Below, one piece after another: positions 1-10,500 of a stretch of DNA of 64,000 bases; positions within the stretch are counted from its first letter, which is position 1; each line of letters begins with the position of its first letter. The notes under the pieces were generated by a model. It searched no databases. It was not told the DNA's origin and worked only from the letters and a program-made list of their open reading frames with translations. The stretch comes from CBDHEY01 sp965262305 (GTDB taxonomy: Bacteria > Pseudomonadota > Gammaproteobacteria > Pseudomonadales > Cellvibrionaceae), in contig CBDHEY010000004.1 of NCBI GenBank assembly GCA_965262305.1, positions 682,001 to 746,000 of the forward strand, read 5' to 3'. The translations under genes were made by a program, and so were the position numbers.

Positions 1-2333
1 TTGCTCCTAGTGTTCATACTGAAATTCTTCCCGCCTTAGATTATGGCTATACGCAAGCGAATGGAAATTTCCTAGTTGGCGGTATTGGTGCGGGTTCTGA
101 TAATTTTGGTTTTACTTTGTATACCTTCCAGCCAGATGTCGCTGGTTCTGGCACTAGTAATTGCGTGAATTGTGCTGCTTGGCCTGCATTAATTGTTGAA
201 GACGAGGCCGCTATCATTCGTCCTTCACGTCTTATTGGCGAATTAGGAACGATAACTCTTCCAGATGGCAGCCTTCAGGTAACCTATAAAGGTAAGCCTC
301 TATACTTCCGAGCAGCAGATACCGTGCCCGGTCAGACTGATGGCGCAAATGGTAGTTGGCCAGTAGCAGAAGTAGAGACAACTGCTGTTCCGACAGAGCT
401 ATACAAAAATGCACTTCGTACACCGAGTAACATGGCGGTAGCCAATAATGGTTTTGCATTCAATATCAACGGTTCGCGAGTTACCTGGCAGTTTGGTAAT
501 GAGCTTGCTGCAACGGTCAGAGACACCGTTATTATGTTTTGTTCTGCTGACCAACTGAACTTCTCTTCGGTAGATGTTACATCTGGTTCAGCGACTATTC
601 CATCCGCTTGTGCATCTAGTGATACTTACTGGTATTACTTCCGCTACGAGTTGAATAATGCAGGTGCTGGTGTTTTTGAAATTAATGACAACCATGAATT
701 CGATCCTTCTTCGGCTTATCGATACACGGCGTTATTTATTAATGATGGTACTACCATTGACTTAAGTTCTCGTGAGACCTTTAAAGATGTTTCTGCCAAT
801 TGGATGCGATTCCGTCACCCTCGTTCATACGATGGTGTAACCGAAGCCGTTAGGGATGCAACTCATAACTCTTCCCGGCTTGCAGAACTAGCGCGTTACT
901 CGATAGAAGCGACAGAAAACATTCAACCAAGCGGCAATATCCAGCTCGTTCTCGACTTCGAACTACCCTACTCAAAAGGGCAAGGTGCAGTTGAGAAAGG
1001 CCTTGTTCGCGTGGAAGGCCTGCAAAATGGCGCTGGTGATGCGAAACTTCCAACTTGGCGTTATAGCTTCACGGCCTCCAATGGTGAAACGACCTACAAC
1101 GCGCAAGGTGAATGGAGTTATGGCCAGTCGCTAAGTTTTGAAATGACCGGAGTTGTGGGTCACGTTGGCGCGCAGTCATACAACACCTTTCAATACTATA
1201 CCTTTGGTTTAGGGTTTTATAATCCAATCAGTGATCCACGTCTTTCTCTAGTTGGTAAAGGCGGCACTCACATGGTTTATAACATCAAGAACTATGGTGG
1301 TGAATTTAAAAATGGCCACACAGGTGCGGGAATTTCAGATGTCATCATGGATAAGCATGCCATCTTTACTCAGCATTTGACGACCTTAACGCAACCATCA
1401 GAAGTAGATGACTTCCTTTGGGGTCACCATTTATTCCACGGGGTAAAATTGCTTCGTACAACTGAAGAGCAACCTGATCAAAGCAATCTTGGGTCAAATC
1501 CGGGTGATACTGGAATTGGTGTCGAGATTCCTGAAATTAAAGCAGGTGCGCCGATCGCATGTGGTGACTGTCACTTCCGTGATGGACGAGGATCTCATGT
1601 AATCGATACGGCTAATGGTCCTCGTATCGCACCACCTACATTCGGTGTGGGATTGCTGCAATATATTGACGGTCGTGAAGCTGGCTTTACCTGGAACGGA
1701 AGTGTTCCAACAGTACGTCAGCAAATTAAAAATGCGCTGATAAGCGACCATAAAATTGACCCAGAAAATCCAGCAGATATTACTCCTGAAAACATAGAGT
1801 TAATTAACAAATACACTGAGTTCTTAACTGTGCCAACGCGTTTCCCGGGTACTTTTGATATTCCTGGTGTGGAAGAAGGTGAAGTATTGTTTGATCAGGT
1901 TGGTTGTGTTGATTGTCATACACCAGTGCAACGTACCAGTGATCAAGCGCCACTTAAATTCCGAAACCTTATTATCCGCCCTTACACAGATATGAAAGTT
2001 CACCAGGTAGCTGATGGCAACTATCGGACCGCTCCTCTATGGGGGCTTGGACGGAATATCATCTTGCTTGAGAATAACAACCGTGTCGTGGCGAACGAGC
2101 TTGCAATGCAAATCGTCTTGACTGGCACTCATGAAGAGCAAATGGCTGCGCACCACTTTACACAGCGTGATATATTGTTCCTCCATGATGGTCGTGCAAC
2201 CTCACTAGAGGACGCTATTCTTAAGCACAGAAATTCATCCGGTGCGAGTGATGCTGATACTGTGATCAATGCATATGAGCAACTTAGCGGAAATGATAAA
2301 GCGAATATCATTAAATTCTTAAGAACGCTTTAA
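1..2333 (+). CDS. Secreted di-haem oxidoreductase-like protein, copy 1 (5' end outside window)
   Basis: The reading frame is open from base 3, so the gene starts upstream; the TTG at 117 lies inside the first visible domain and is not a start. The first residues form a COG4315/Lipoprotein_15-like 'secreted repeat' (FLVGG, GFTLYTF, then paired Cys and WPAL). A beta-rich region follows (NWMRFRHP motif), then a DHOR-like di-haem domain (PF06537/COG3488 type) with CGDCH at base 1560 and CVDCH at base 1905, IRPYTDMK, RTAPLWGLG and FLHDGRA. Unlike the four copies downstream it has no FN3 pair or Cys-rich domain between the secreted repeat and the haem part, and it carries about 20 extra residues between the WGLG and HDGR motifs. 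It probably acts in the periplasm or outside the cell as a c-type cytochrome; substrate unknown. Fold assignment is by motif only. Confidence 0.85.
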   Translation, partial: APSVHTEILPALDYGYTQANGNFLVGGIGAGSDNFGFTLYTFQPDVAGSGTSNCVNCAAWPALIVEDEAAIIRPSRLIGELGTITLPDGSLQVTYKGKPLYFRAADTVPGQTDGANGSWPVAEVETTAVPTELYKNALRTPSNMAVANNGFAFNINGSRVTWQFGNELAATVRDTVIMFCSADQLNFSSVDVTSGSATIPSACASSDTYWYYFRYELNNAGAGVFEINDNHEFDPSSAYRYTALFINDGTTIDLSSRETFKDVSANWMRFRHPRSYDGVTEAVRDATHNSSRLAELARYSIEATENIQPSGNIQLVLDFELPYSKGQGAVEKGLVRVEGLQNGAGDAKLPTWRYSFTASNGETTYNAQGEWSYGQSLSFEMTGVVGHVGAQSYNTFQYYTFGLGFYNPISDPRLSLVGKGGTHMVYNIKNYGGEFKNGHTGAGISDVIMDKHAIFTQHLTTLTQPSEVDDFLWGHHLFHGVKLLRTTEEQPDQSNLGSNPGDTGIGVEIPEIKAGAPIACGDCHFRDGRGSHVIDTANGPRIAPPTFGVGLLQYIDGREAGFTWNGSVPTVRQQIKNALISDHKIDPENPADITPENIELINKYTEFLTVPTRFPGTFDIPGVEEGEVLFDQVGCVDCHTPVQRTSDQAPLKFRNLIIRPYTDMKVHQVADGNYRTAPLWGLGRNIILLENNNRVVANELAMQIVLTGTHEEQMAAHHFTQRDILFLHDGRATSLEDAILKHRNSSGASDADTVINAYEQLSGNDKANIIKFLRTL

Positions 2334-2343
2334 TATTCGATTT

Positions 2344-2375
2344 AAGTAAAGCTGTGACTCTTCGCAGCTTTACTT
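2344..2375 (+). terminator. Hairpin behind copy 1
   Basis: An 11-bp perfect stem (AAGTAAAGCTG / CAGCTTTACTT) around a 10-nt loop starts 10 bases after the stop codon. It is followed by a C/T-rich stretch rather than a pure T run, so it may be a weak terminator or a 3'-end stabiliser. Confidence 0.6.
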
Positions 2376-2988
2376 CCTCCCTCCCCAAATAATGTCACTT
2401 TTTCTTTTTGGCACGCCAATTCTTTTTTCGATTCGATTGTAGTTAAAAACTCGGAAATTCAGTGTTTTTGATATATAAAATCGTTCGTTGTCGATTTTTC
2501 GATAAAAATAAAACTCGAACATTTGCCAATCGCGTCAAAAGTGTTTATTGATAAGTCTTTGGTGCGTTACCATTTTTAACAACTTGTATTTCCGTAACTA
2601 TCTGTTTTTTAAGCTTTTAATTTAAATTTAGGTGAGTCAGCTTTTTAATCATTACTCTAGGTAACATTCGGGAAGTGTTCTTGGTTCGTTTATCTGGAAT
2701 TTTTAGTTCGAAAATAGAATAAAACTCGCTTTTATATTCGAACAGCTAATACTGCTTAAATTTTAGTCTTGTGTACCTTTTAATGCTGTGTTCCTATCAC
2801 TAACTAAATTTTAATAAGGATTACTTCTATAGAATTTAAAACACTTTCCATTAAGTGTTTTCCTTACGTCGTGAATATGTCGTTTCTTAAACAGGCTGTT
2901 ACTGTGTTTAAGAATCTGAAAGAGTAAACCGTTTAAGTATTTGGCGTGACTTTAATAGCGCATAAAATAAAAATCACAGGAGATAGTA
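2376..2988 (+). promoter_or_regulatory. Long AT-rich leader of copy 2
   Basis: About 610 bases with no credible gene. It contains the decamer TGCTGTGTTC (2784-2793), a close relative of TTCTGTGTTC found about 130 bases before the starts of copies 3, 4 and 5; here the gap to the ATG is about 195 bases. Several TTCGAA/TTCGTT words recur, as in the other leaders. The ribosome site TCACAGGAGA just before the ATG is the same in all four complete copies. No -35/-10 pair can be assigned with confidence. Confidence 0.45.
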
Positions 2989-5900
2989 ATGTTTACAAAG
3001 CAGTCACTCGGCACTGTGCGAATGATGAAACTTGCAGTCGCAAGTATCGCATCCTTTGCCATGCATACCGTTGTCGCTCAAGATTTGTTCTTTATCGAAC
3101 ATAAACCCACCGGCAACAAAATGATGGTTTGTGATGGTGAACTCGGAAAACCCGTAACTAGTCGACCTCATTCAAATCAAGGCGAATGTGTTCAGTGGGA
3201 AAGAGTTCAAAATGGTGACTTCTTCCATCTTCGCAGTGTCCATGCAGATAAATACATTAAGCCGGACACAAGTGATAATGGTTCTCCTATTTCGATTCAA
3301 CCAAATACTTGGACTGGTAATTGGACACAATGGTCGTATGATGATCGTGGTGACGGATTTGGGCATATTGTAAACAGAGGTACCGGCAAACTTATTTTCT
3401 TGAGCGCTAAAGACCGTGCTAATGTAGCGCAACAGCCAGCGAGTTGGCGTGGTGATTTTACTCGTTGGGCTTTTGTTCCTTTAAATGGAGCGCCAACTCC
3501 TGTGCCTGCAGAACCCGCTGTCGTAATTTCAAATAACGCGGAATTTGGGGACTTCCTTGTTGGTGGTGCTGATTCTCCACTACCAGGGTTCACACTCTAT
3601 ACTTTTGCTAATGACAATGGCGGTCCCAATAGTAACTGTAACGGTCAATGTGCGGTAGTTTGGCCACCTTTACTTATCGAGTCCGAGGCAGACCTTAAAG
3701 GTCCAGCTTCCGTGAATCTCGGAACCACTGTTCGCGACGATGATACAATACAAGTCACGTTCAACAATGAGCCTCTTTATTTTTATCGAGAAGATAATGC
3801 ACCTGGCGATACCGTAGGACATAATGTCGGTGGTGTTTGGTTCGTGGCTCAAGTCGATGCGGGTCCTACACCAACGCCAACCTCAACACCTACAGGATCT
3901 CCATCGCCCACACCGCCTGTTTGTACCCCCGGTGCTCCGCCAGAAGATGTTATTTATGAAGCTGAGTTGGGACAAATATTAGGGTCTGCTAGCCTTTACG
4001 ATGATGCGGCCGCGTCAGGTGGTCAAGGCGTTGCATTTATTAGTACTCAAAATGCGGGTTTCAGTATTACCACTAGTGGTAACGAGCGCGAATCGCGCAG
4101 TGTGACTGTACGATATGCATCAGAATTGAGTGGTTCTCTGTCTTATAGAATTGACGGCGTTGATGCTGGTGATTTCAACTTTAGTTCATCTGGTGCTTGG
4201 ACTGGTAGCTATTCAGAAATTGTTATTCCCGCTTCAATTCCACCAGGCGCTACATTTGATGTGTTCTTCGATAGTGGCGACACTGCGATGAATGTTGATA
4301 TGGTTACGGTTAGTGCTCCTGCCGGCGGTAATTGTGGTCCAACTTCTATACCGACTGCGACACCAACAGTGACGCCTTCAACTTCTCCTGGTACACCGAC
4401 TCCAACGCCTAGTCCGAATGGTCCTACTCCTACACCATCTCCTGCTGGTCCGACGCCAACTCCTGATCCCAGTCGAACACCACTTATTCCGCCAAGTAAT
4501 GCTGATGGGTCTGACTTCTGTCTAACTGAAAACGGTGAAGTGACTCATGTTGATTTACCTTTCCGTGCGAACTATCACTTCTTGTGCTTAAACGGCAACT
4601 GCCAGACTGCAGATCTAGTTGACGGTGTTTGGGTTAAAGGTTTTGGTCCTGTGACTGCTGGCCAAACCTATGAGATTAAAACACAACTTGATCACACCAA
4701 TGGTGAGTGTGGAATTATCCACAATGTAGTGCCTGGGCAATGTGTTGCTTCCAGTTGTTTGCCTCCAGATGAAGAGAACCCGACTGCGCCTACAAATCTA
4801 GCATTGGAAGGTCGAAATGGACAAGCTGTCAGACTTAGCTGGTCAGCAGCAACAGACAATCGTGAAGTGTCTCGATACGAAATTTTCCGTGATGGACGTG
4901 GTATCGATTATGTTTCAGGTTCAACGCTTACATTTAATGATGCTGGTCTGAATGAATCCACTGACTATACCTACGAGGTCCGTGCTTGTGATGGCGCGAG
5001 CAACTGTTCAAGTTTCACACCCGCACAAACCGTGAATACTGGAGTGTTTGTTCCCGATTTGACGCCACCATCTGTACCTGCTCAACTTGCTGGTGAAGCA
5101 ATAAGCGAAACCGAAATTAATTTGACATGGGTTGATTCAACTGACGCAGCTGGAGTGGTTTCTGAATACCGCTTAACGCGTAATGGTTTAGCTATTGCTA
5201 CAGTTAATGAGTCAAGTTACTCAGACACTGGTCTTGAAGCTGGTACTGAGTACTCTTACACCGTGGTTGCTTGCGATGACTCAAACAACTGCTCTCGTAG
5301 CTCGCCTACTTTAGTTGTTGAGACACTAAAACCTGACTTCAGTTATTTGAATTGGACTTATAACAAGCACGACTCGACGGACGTTGTTCTTGGTATTACT
5401 ATGACCAATCATAATGGTAACCAAGTGGGCCCGGAAGCGCGCAACGATGGTCCAGAGTTCTTGCCAACGCCGTTTAACGGTTCCGCACCTTCGTCACACG
5501 GTTTTGCATTTGACATTAGCGGTAACCAACTAACGTGGCGTTGGGGTGGAAATATCTTTAGAGGTCCTGGTGATTCAGGCTTAGAGATGCATTGTTCTGA
5601 CGATGGTGGTGCAACCTATACTTCTGTAGCAGTTTCTGGTGGAACAGCGACGATTCCGTGTACTTCGAACAATTACGTATACTTCTTCCGCTATGTACAC
5701 CCATTGCCGCTAAACAATAATCCTGCTTCGGCATATATTTACACCGCGCCTTTTACAATTTCTTCGCGTGTTGATCCAGCTAACTACACGCCGTTTACTG
5801 ACGGCTCTGCTAACTGGATGCGTTTCCGTCATCCAGTGGCCCATGATGGTATTACTGCTGCGGTAATTGATGCGCAACATAATGGAGATCGTTTACGCCA

Positions 5901-7083
5901 TCTTGATCGTTACGTTATTTATGTTGATGACGCCCCAGGAAATGTCCAGTTAACTGTTGGTGTACAAGGTAATATTGTTCGTAATGATGTACATCGTAAC
6001 GATGCGGGTAATATCAACGGTCAACAGCAGTTTAGCCTTACACAAAACCCTGGTTTTGGTAATGCTTTCAGCTATGGTCAAACAATTCAGTTTGAACTAA
6101 CAGCTGTTGCTGGTGGTACAGGCGCACAAACCTACAATGATTTCTCTTATTACCAAGTAGGTTATGGCTGGAATGCTTATGGTGATCCTAGACTTGCTTC
6201 TGCCGGTAAAGCCAGTACTACTATGTGGTTTTCTGACAATGGCACATACTCGGATCTAGAATACAACGCGGTATTCACACAGCCTGTTACTACTCTAAAC
6301 AAAGAGCAAGATGTCGATGACTTTATCGTCGGCCACCATCTGTTCCATGGTATTGATCCTGGAAAAAATGGATCGACATTGTTCGATGATCCAGCTATGC
6401 GAATCGGTGAGCGTTCTTGTGGAGATTGTCATTTCCGCGATGGACGAGGTTCCGAGGTTATCAATACTCCGCGTGGCCCACGTTTACCGCCACCTACCTA
6501 TGGTGTTAAATTGCTAGAATCAATCGAAGGTCGTGAAGTGGGTTTCCGTTGGGACGGTGGAGCCGATACTGTTGCAGATCAAGTAAACAACGCTCTTGCT
6601 GAAGATCACAAAGTAAACCCAAATCATCTGCCTAATGAAGTGGTTGATTTGATCGTTGCTTATACTGAAATGTTGACGGTTCCTGCTCGTGATCCTGGTT
6701 CTTACGACCGTGCTAGCGTGCGCCGAGGTGATGTTCTATTTAATGAGATTGGTTGTGCCGACTGTCATACACCCGTGCAAAAGACGCGTGCTGACGTAGA
6801 GGCGCCATGGGCAAATCTGACTATCCGACCATATACTGATATGAAATTATGGGATTTGGGTGAGGGTAGCTTCCGTACAGCTCCTCTATGGGGTCTTGGA
6901 CATAACCTAGATCTATTACGCAGAAATAACCGTGAAGCCTTGTTCATGCACGATGGTGGATCTACTTCAATTGAAGATGCAATTAGTCGTCACGGATCTT
7001 CAGGTTCAGCATCTAGAGGCAATTACAATGGTTTGAGCGCATCTGATAAAGATGCCGTCATAGACTTTGTTAAGACGCTTTAA
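2989..7083 (+). CDS. Secreted multidomain di-haem oxidoreductase-like protein, copy 2
   Basis: 1364 residues; start supported by AGGAG 8 bases before the ATG and a Sec signal peptide ending VVAQ (about residue 30). Order: beta-trefoil-like module (31-165; W and GHIVNRGTGK repeats suggest ligand binding), COG4315/Lipoprotein_15-like secreted repeat (181-290), Pro/Thr linker, CBM6/35-like module (320-443; YEAE...GG start), second Pro/Thr linker, Cys-rich module (506-594), two FN3 domains (597-781), a beta-rich region (783-1104) and a DHOR-like domain with CGDCH at 1144 and CADCH at 1256. IRPYTDMK, PLWGLGH and MHDGG match the DHOR family. The DHOR family is much shorter; the 1100-residue front end is the oddity. 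Probably exported and haem-loaded by the Ccm system, attached to a polymer or surface; the substrate cannot be read from sequence. Confidence 0.88.
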   Translation: MFTKQSLGTVRMMKLAVASIASFAMHTVVAQDLFFIEHKPTGNKMMVCDGELGKPVTSRPHSNQGECVQWERVQNGDFFHLRSVHADKYIKPDTSDNGSPISIQPNTWTGNWTQWSYDDRGDGFGHIVNRGTGKLIFLSAKDRANVAQQPASWRGDFTRWAFVPLNGAPTPVPAEPAVVISNNAEFGDFLVGGADSPLPGFTLYTFANDNGGPNSNCNGQCAVVWPPLLIESEADLKGPASVNLGTTVRDDDTIQVTFNNEPLYFYREDNAPGDTVGHNVGGVWFVAQVDAGPTPTPTSTPTGSPSPTPPVCTPGAPPEDVIYEAELGQILGSASLYDDAAASGGQGVAFISTQNAGFSITTSGNERESRSVTVRYASELSGSLSYRIDGVDAGDFNFSSSGAWTGSYSEIVIPASIPPGATFDVFFDSGDTAMNVDMVTVSAPAGGNCGPTSIPTATPTVTPSTSPGTPTPTPSPNGPTPTPSPAGPTPTPDPSRTPLIPPSNADGSDFCLTENGEVTHVDLPFRANYHFLCLNGNCQTADLVDGVWVKGFGPVTAGQTYEIKTQLDHTNGECGIIHNVVPGQCVASSCLPPDEENPTAPTNLALEGRNGQAVRLSWSAATDNREVSRYEIFRDGRGIDYVSGSTLTFNDAGLNESTDYTYEVRACDGASNCSSFTPAQTVNTGVFVPDLTPPSVPAQLAGEAISETEINLTWVDSTDAAGVVSEYRLTRNGLAIATVNESSYSDTGLEAGTEYSYTVVACDDSNNCSRSSPTLVVETLKPDFSYLNWTYNKHDSTDVVLGITMTNHNGNQVGPEARNDGPEFLPTPFNGSAPSSHGFAFDISGNQLTWRWGGNIFRGPGDSGLEMHCSDDGGATYTSVAVSGGTATIPCTSNNYVYFFRYVHPLPLNNNPASAYIYTAPFTISSRVDPANYTPFTDGSANWMRFRHPVAHDGITAAVIDAQHNGDRLRHLDRYVIYVDDAPGNVQLTVGVQGNIVRNDVHRNDAGNINGQQQFSLTQNPGFGNAFSYGQTIQFELTAVAGGTGAQTYNDFSYYQVGYGWNAYGDPRLASAGKASTTMWFSDNGTYSDLEYNAVFTQPVTTLNKEQDVDDFIVGHHLFHGIDPGKNGSTLFDDPAMRIGERSCGDCHFRDGRGSEVINTPRGPRLPPPTYGVKLLESIEGREVGFRWDGGADTVADQVNNALAEDHKVNPNHLPNEVVDLIVAYTEMLTVPARDPGSYDRASVRRGDVLFNEIGCADCHTPVQKTRADVEAPWANLTIRPYTDMKLWDLGEGSFRTAPLWGLGHNLDLLRRNNREALFMHDGGSTSIEDAISRHGSSGSASRGNYNGLSASDKDAVIDFVKTL

Positions 7084-7105
7084 TAATTAAAGTTATTAAA
7101 GAAGC

Positions 7106-7136
7106 AAAACGGCGCTTTAGGCGCCGTTTTTTATTT
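7106..7136 (+). terminator. Rho-independent terminator of copy 2
   Basis: A 10-bp stem (AAAACGGCGC / GCGCCGTTTT) with a 5-nt loop, followed by a T-rich tail, 22 bases after the stop codon. Confidence 0.9.
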
Positions 7137-7584
7137 TTTATGCATCCATTTTTAGGAACCATAGAACTACTTTGCTTTGATTAACCCTGCTTCTCATACA
7201 TCCACTTTTTACTTCTCTAGAAGCTCACATTGTTCCTAAATTAATTTAACTTGTTTTTCAAAAGCGTATTAATGTTTTTGCATAGATCGATTTTTCAGTC
7301 CATTTATTGAATTTCTAAACAACCTTAAATTTACAAAGTCTTGGAATTGATTTTGTTTTTTTGGCGCGGAAAAAGCTTTTTGTGAGGATTTTCTTTCTGA
7401 ACTGTGAAAGACGTTCTAACTAGACACTTTTGATCGTTTTAATTCTATGTTCCTATATGTAACATCTTTTTTATCAAGTTTTTTCATATCTACTCGATCG
7501 AATTTTTGATAATCGATATTTATAAAAATTATCTTTTAAATATAACTATTTGCCGAATCAAATTTGAACTCACAGGAGAATTTT
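7137..7584 (+). promoter_or_regulatory. Leader of copy 3
   Basis: About 450 AT-rich bases without a gene. The decamer TTCTATGTTC lies at 7443-7452, 132 bases before the ATG, matching its spacing in copies 4 and 5. TTGGCGC at 7361-7367 is also shared with the later leaders. The Shine-Dalgarno context TCACAGGAGA is identical to the other copies. Confidence 0.45.
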
Positions 7585-10500
7585 ATGGCAAGTCAAAAAC
7601 TATCGGCTGCTGGTCGAATGATGAGCCTCGCAATTGCGGGAAGCTTGTCATTTTTTGGGAACAGCGTGGTTGCACAAGAGCTTTTCTACATTGAACACAA
7701 GCCCACTGGTAATAAAATGATGGTGTGCGATGGCGAACATGGTAAGCCTGTTGAGAGCAGACCCCATGAAAACCTTGGCGCGTGTGTACAGTGGGAAAAA
7801 ATCCCTAACGGCGATTATTTTCACCTTCGCAGTGTTCATGCTAATAAGCTTATTAAGCCTGATACCAAAGATAATGGGTCTTATATTTCAATCCAAGATA
7901 ACCCTTGGAAAGGTAATTGGACCCAATGGCGTTTCGAAGATCGTGGTGATGGTTTTGGTCACATCATTAACCGTGGCACTGGTAAACAAATTTCTTTAAG
8001 TGGAAAAAATAGAGCAAAAATCACTTCGCAGCCAATCTCCTGGCGCGGAAATTTTACTCGTTGGAGATTTATCCCTATAGATGGAGGTTCTATCGCTCCG
8101 AGTGAGCCAGCGGTTTCCATTGCTCAAGATAATGAATTTGGACAATTCTTAGTCGGTGGGCCTGATTCATCCCAGCCAGGTTTTACGCTTTATACTTTTG
8201 CAAATGATAATGGTGGACCAAGCAGTAATTGTAACGGACGCTGTGCAGAGGTGTGGCCACCCCTGTTGGTGGAATCCAGAGTCGACCTACTTGGAGATAA
8301 TTCATTAGATCTAGGGACCACTATCCGAGAAGACGGTAAAATTCAAGTTACTTTTAATAACGAACCAGTATATTTTTATGAGCAGGATAAAGCGCCTGGC
8401 GATACAGTAGGGCACAACGCTGGTGGTGTTTGGTTCGTTGCGCAATTAAACGGCACCTCGACGCCAACACCGACGATTACACCAACTGCACAGCCAACTT
8501 CAATTCCTACGCTAGCACCTACTCCTGGCCCGACACCAGATAATCCGCCAGCTGATGGCGATTTTTGTTTAACGCTGTCAGGTGATGTCACTCATGTTGA
8601 CTTGCCGTTTCGGGCGAACTATCACTATCTTTGTCTGAATGGTAATTGCCAAACAGCCCAATTAGTTGATGGTATTTGGGTGAAAAACTTTGGTACTGTG
8701 AATGCGAGTCAAACCTACCAAATCAAGACACAGCTTGACCACTCCACCGGTGAGTGTGGAATAGTCCATGATCTTCAGCCTGGTCAGTGTGTTGCCTCTA
8801 CATGTTTGCCGCCGGATGAAGAAGCGCCTACGGTTCCTTCAAATTTAAGAGGTGAAGGACGCAATGGTCGTGCTGTATTGCTCAATTGGAATGCTTCCAC
8901 TGACAACCGTGCGGTTGCTAGATACGAGATATTCCGCAATGGTACTAAGGTTGCAGATTCGGCTACTACTTCATACAGCGATTCGGGTTTAACTGAACAA
9001 ACTTCTTACAGTTATTCTGTTAGAGCCTGCGACGCAGCACCTAACTGTTCTGAACAAACCGTTTCTATTTCTGTAAACACCGGTGAATTTGTTCCTGATA
9101 CCACACCGCCAACTGTTCCTGGTCGTCCCACGGGCGAAGCGCTTAGCCAAACTGAAATTTCTTTGAGTTGGACTGCTTCTACAGACGCCGAAGGCGTAGT
9201 GGATCTTTATGAGCTTCGTCGAAATGGTCGAGTTATCGCGAGCATCAATGATACGACCTATGAAGATTCTGGGCTCTCTACAGCCACTTCTTATGAATAT
9301 GATGTGCGTGCACGTGATGATTCTGGCAACTGGTCTAGATTCTCTCAAGTTGGATCACTTGAAACTGAACGTCCTGACTTCAGTCACCTAGATTTCACTA
9401 CCAATGCACACCCAGGTAATCGTGTTGGTCCGCCGCCGCGTGCTGACCGACCAGCTGCTTTGGCGACACCTGTTAACGGCGCCGCACCCGCCCCTCGTGG
9501 TTTTGCTTTTGATATTTCTGGTAACCAGCTGACTTGGCGCTGGGGTTCTCAAAATTATCCTCAAGGCACGCCTGGTGATATAGGGTTTACTCGAACAGCT
9601 GGTGACTCTGATCTAGAGATGCATTGTTCTGAAGACGGTAATAAGACCTTTAAAATGGCTAAATTGTCTGGAAGCTCTTTGACGATTCCGTGTTCCGGTA
9701 ACTACACCTATTTCTTCCGTTATAAGCATCCACTTGCTTTGAGCAGCTTACCTGGAACAGACTGGTTACATACTGCTTTATTTACTATCGAGCGCAGAGT
9801 CGATGTGACTGCTTATACGCCGTTTACCGACGGATCATCCAACTGGATGCGTTGGAGACACCCCGTAGCTCACGATGGATGTACTGCAGCAGTTTCGGAT
9901 GCGTGTCATAACAATAGCTTGTTACGTGTTTTAGACCGTTACAATATTTGGTTTGAAGATTCTCCTGGTAGTGTTCAGTTAAACCACGATGTTGATGGTG
10001 GCATCTTGCGTGTTGAAGCGGCTCGTCACCATGCGGGTAATTCTAATGGCCAGCAGCAGTTTACCTACAATCAAGGTACTGGTTTCGGTGGCGAATTCAG
10101 TTATGGTCAGGTGATTCAATTCGAATTAACTGCTTTAGCAGGTTCACAGGTTTATAACGACTTCTCCTACTACACAGTAGGTCTTGGTTGGGGTAACTAT
10201 GGTGACCCTCGCTTGAATATGGCGGGACGTGCGGGTACCACTATGATTATCGCTGGTGCACCTGGAGCAGATATCTATGACGAGCAAGAAGCAATCTTTA
10301 CCCAGCCAATGGTCACTGTTCATGACGAAGGACTAATGAATGACTTTATTGTGGGACATCACCTTTTCCATGGTATTGACCCTAATGCGTATCTTGGTGA
10401 GCACGATCAAGTGAAAATTGGTGAGCGCACCTGTGGTGATTGTCACTTCCGCGATGGTCGTGGATCCGAAGTGATTCAAACTCCACGCGGTCCGCGTTTA

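Noticed and set aside
3859..4500. Repeated Pro/Thr codons resembling a tandem DNA repeat or CRISPR
   Set aside because: Repeats are irregular codon-level PTPTP linkers inside an open frame, with no constant repeat length or spacers.
7362..7377. GG-N10-GC (sigma-54-like) in the leaders of copies 3 and 4 (also 11634-11647)
   Set aside because: The corresponding place in copy 5 has a 9-base spacer and copy 2 lacks it, so it is not a conserved sigma-54 promoter.
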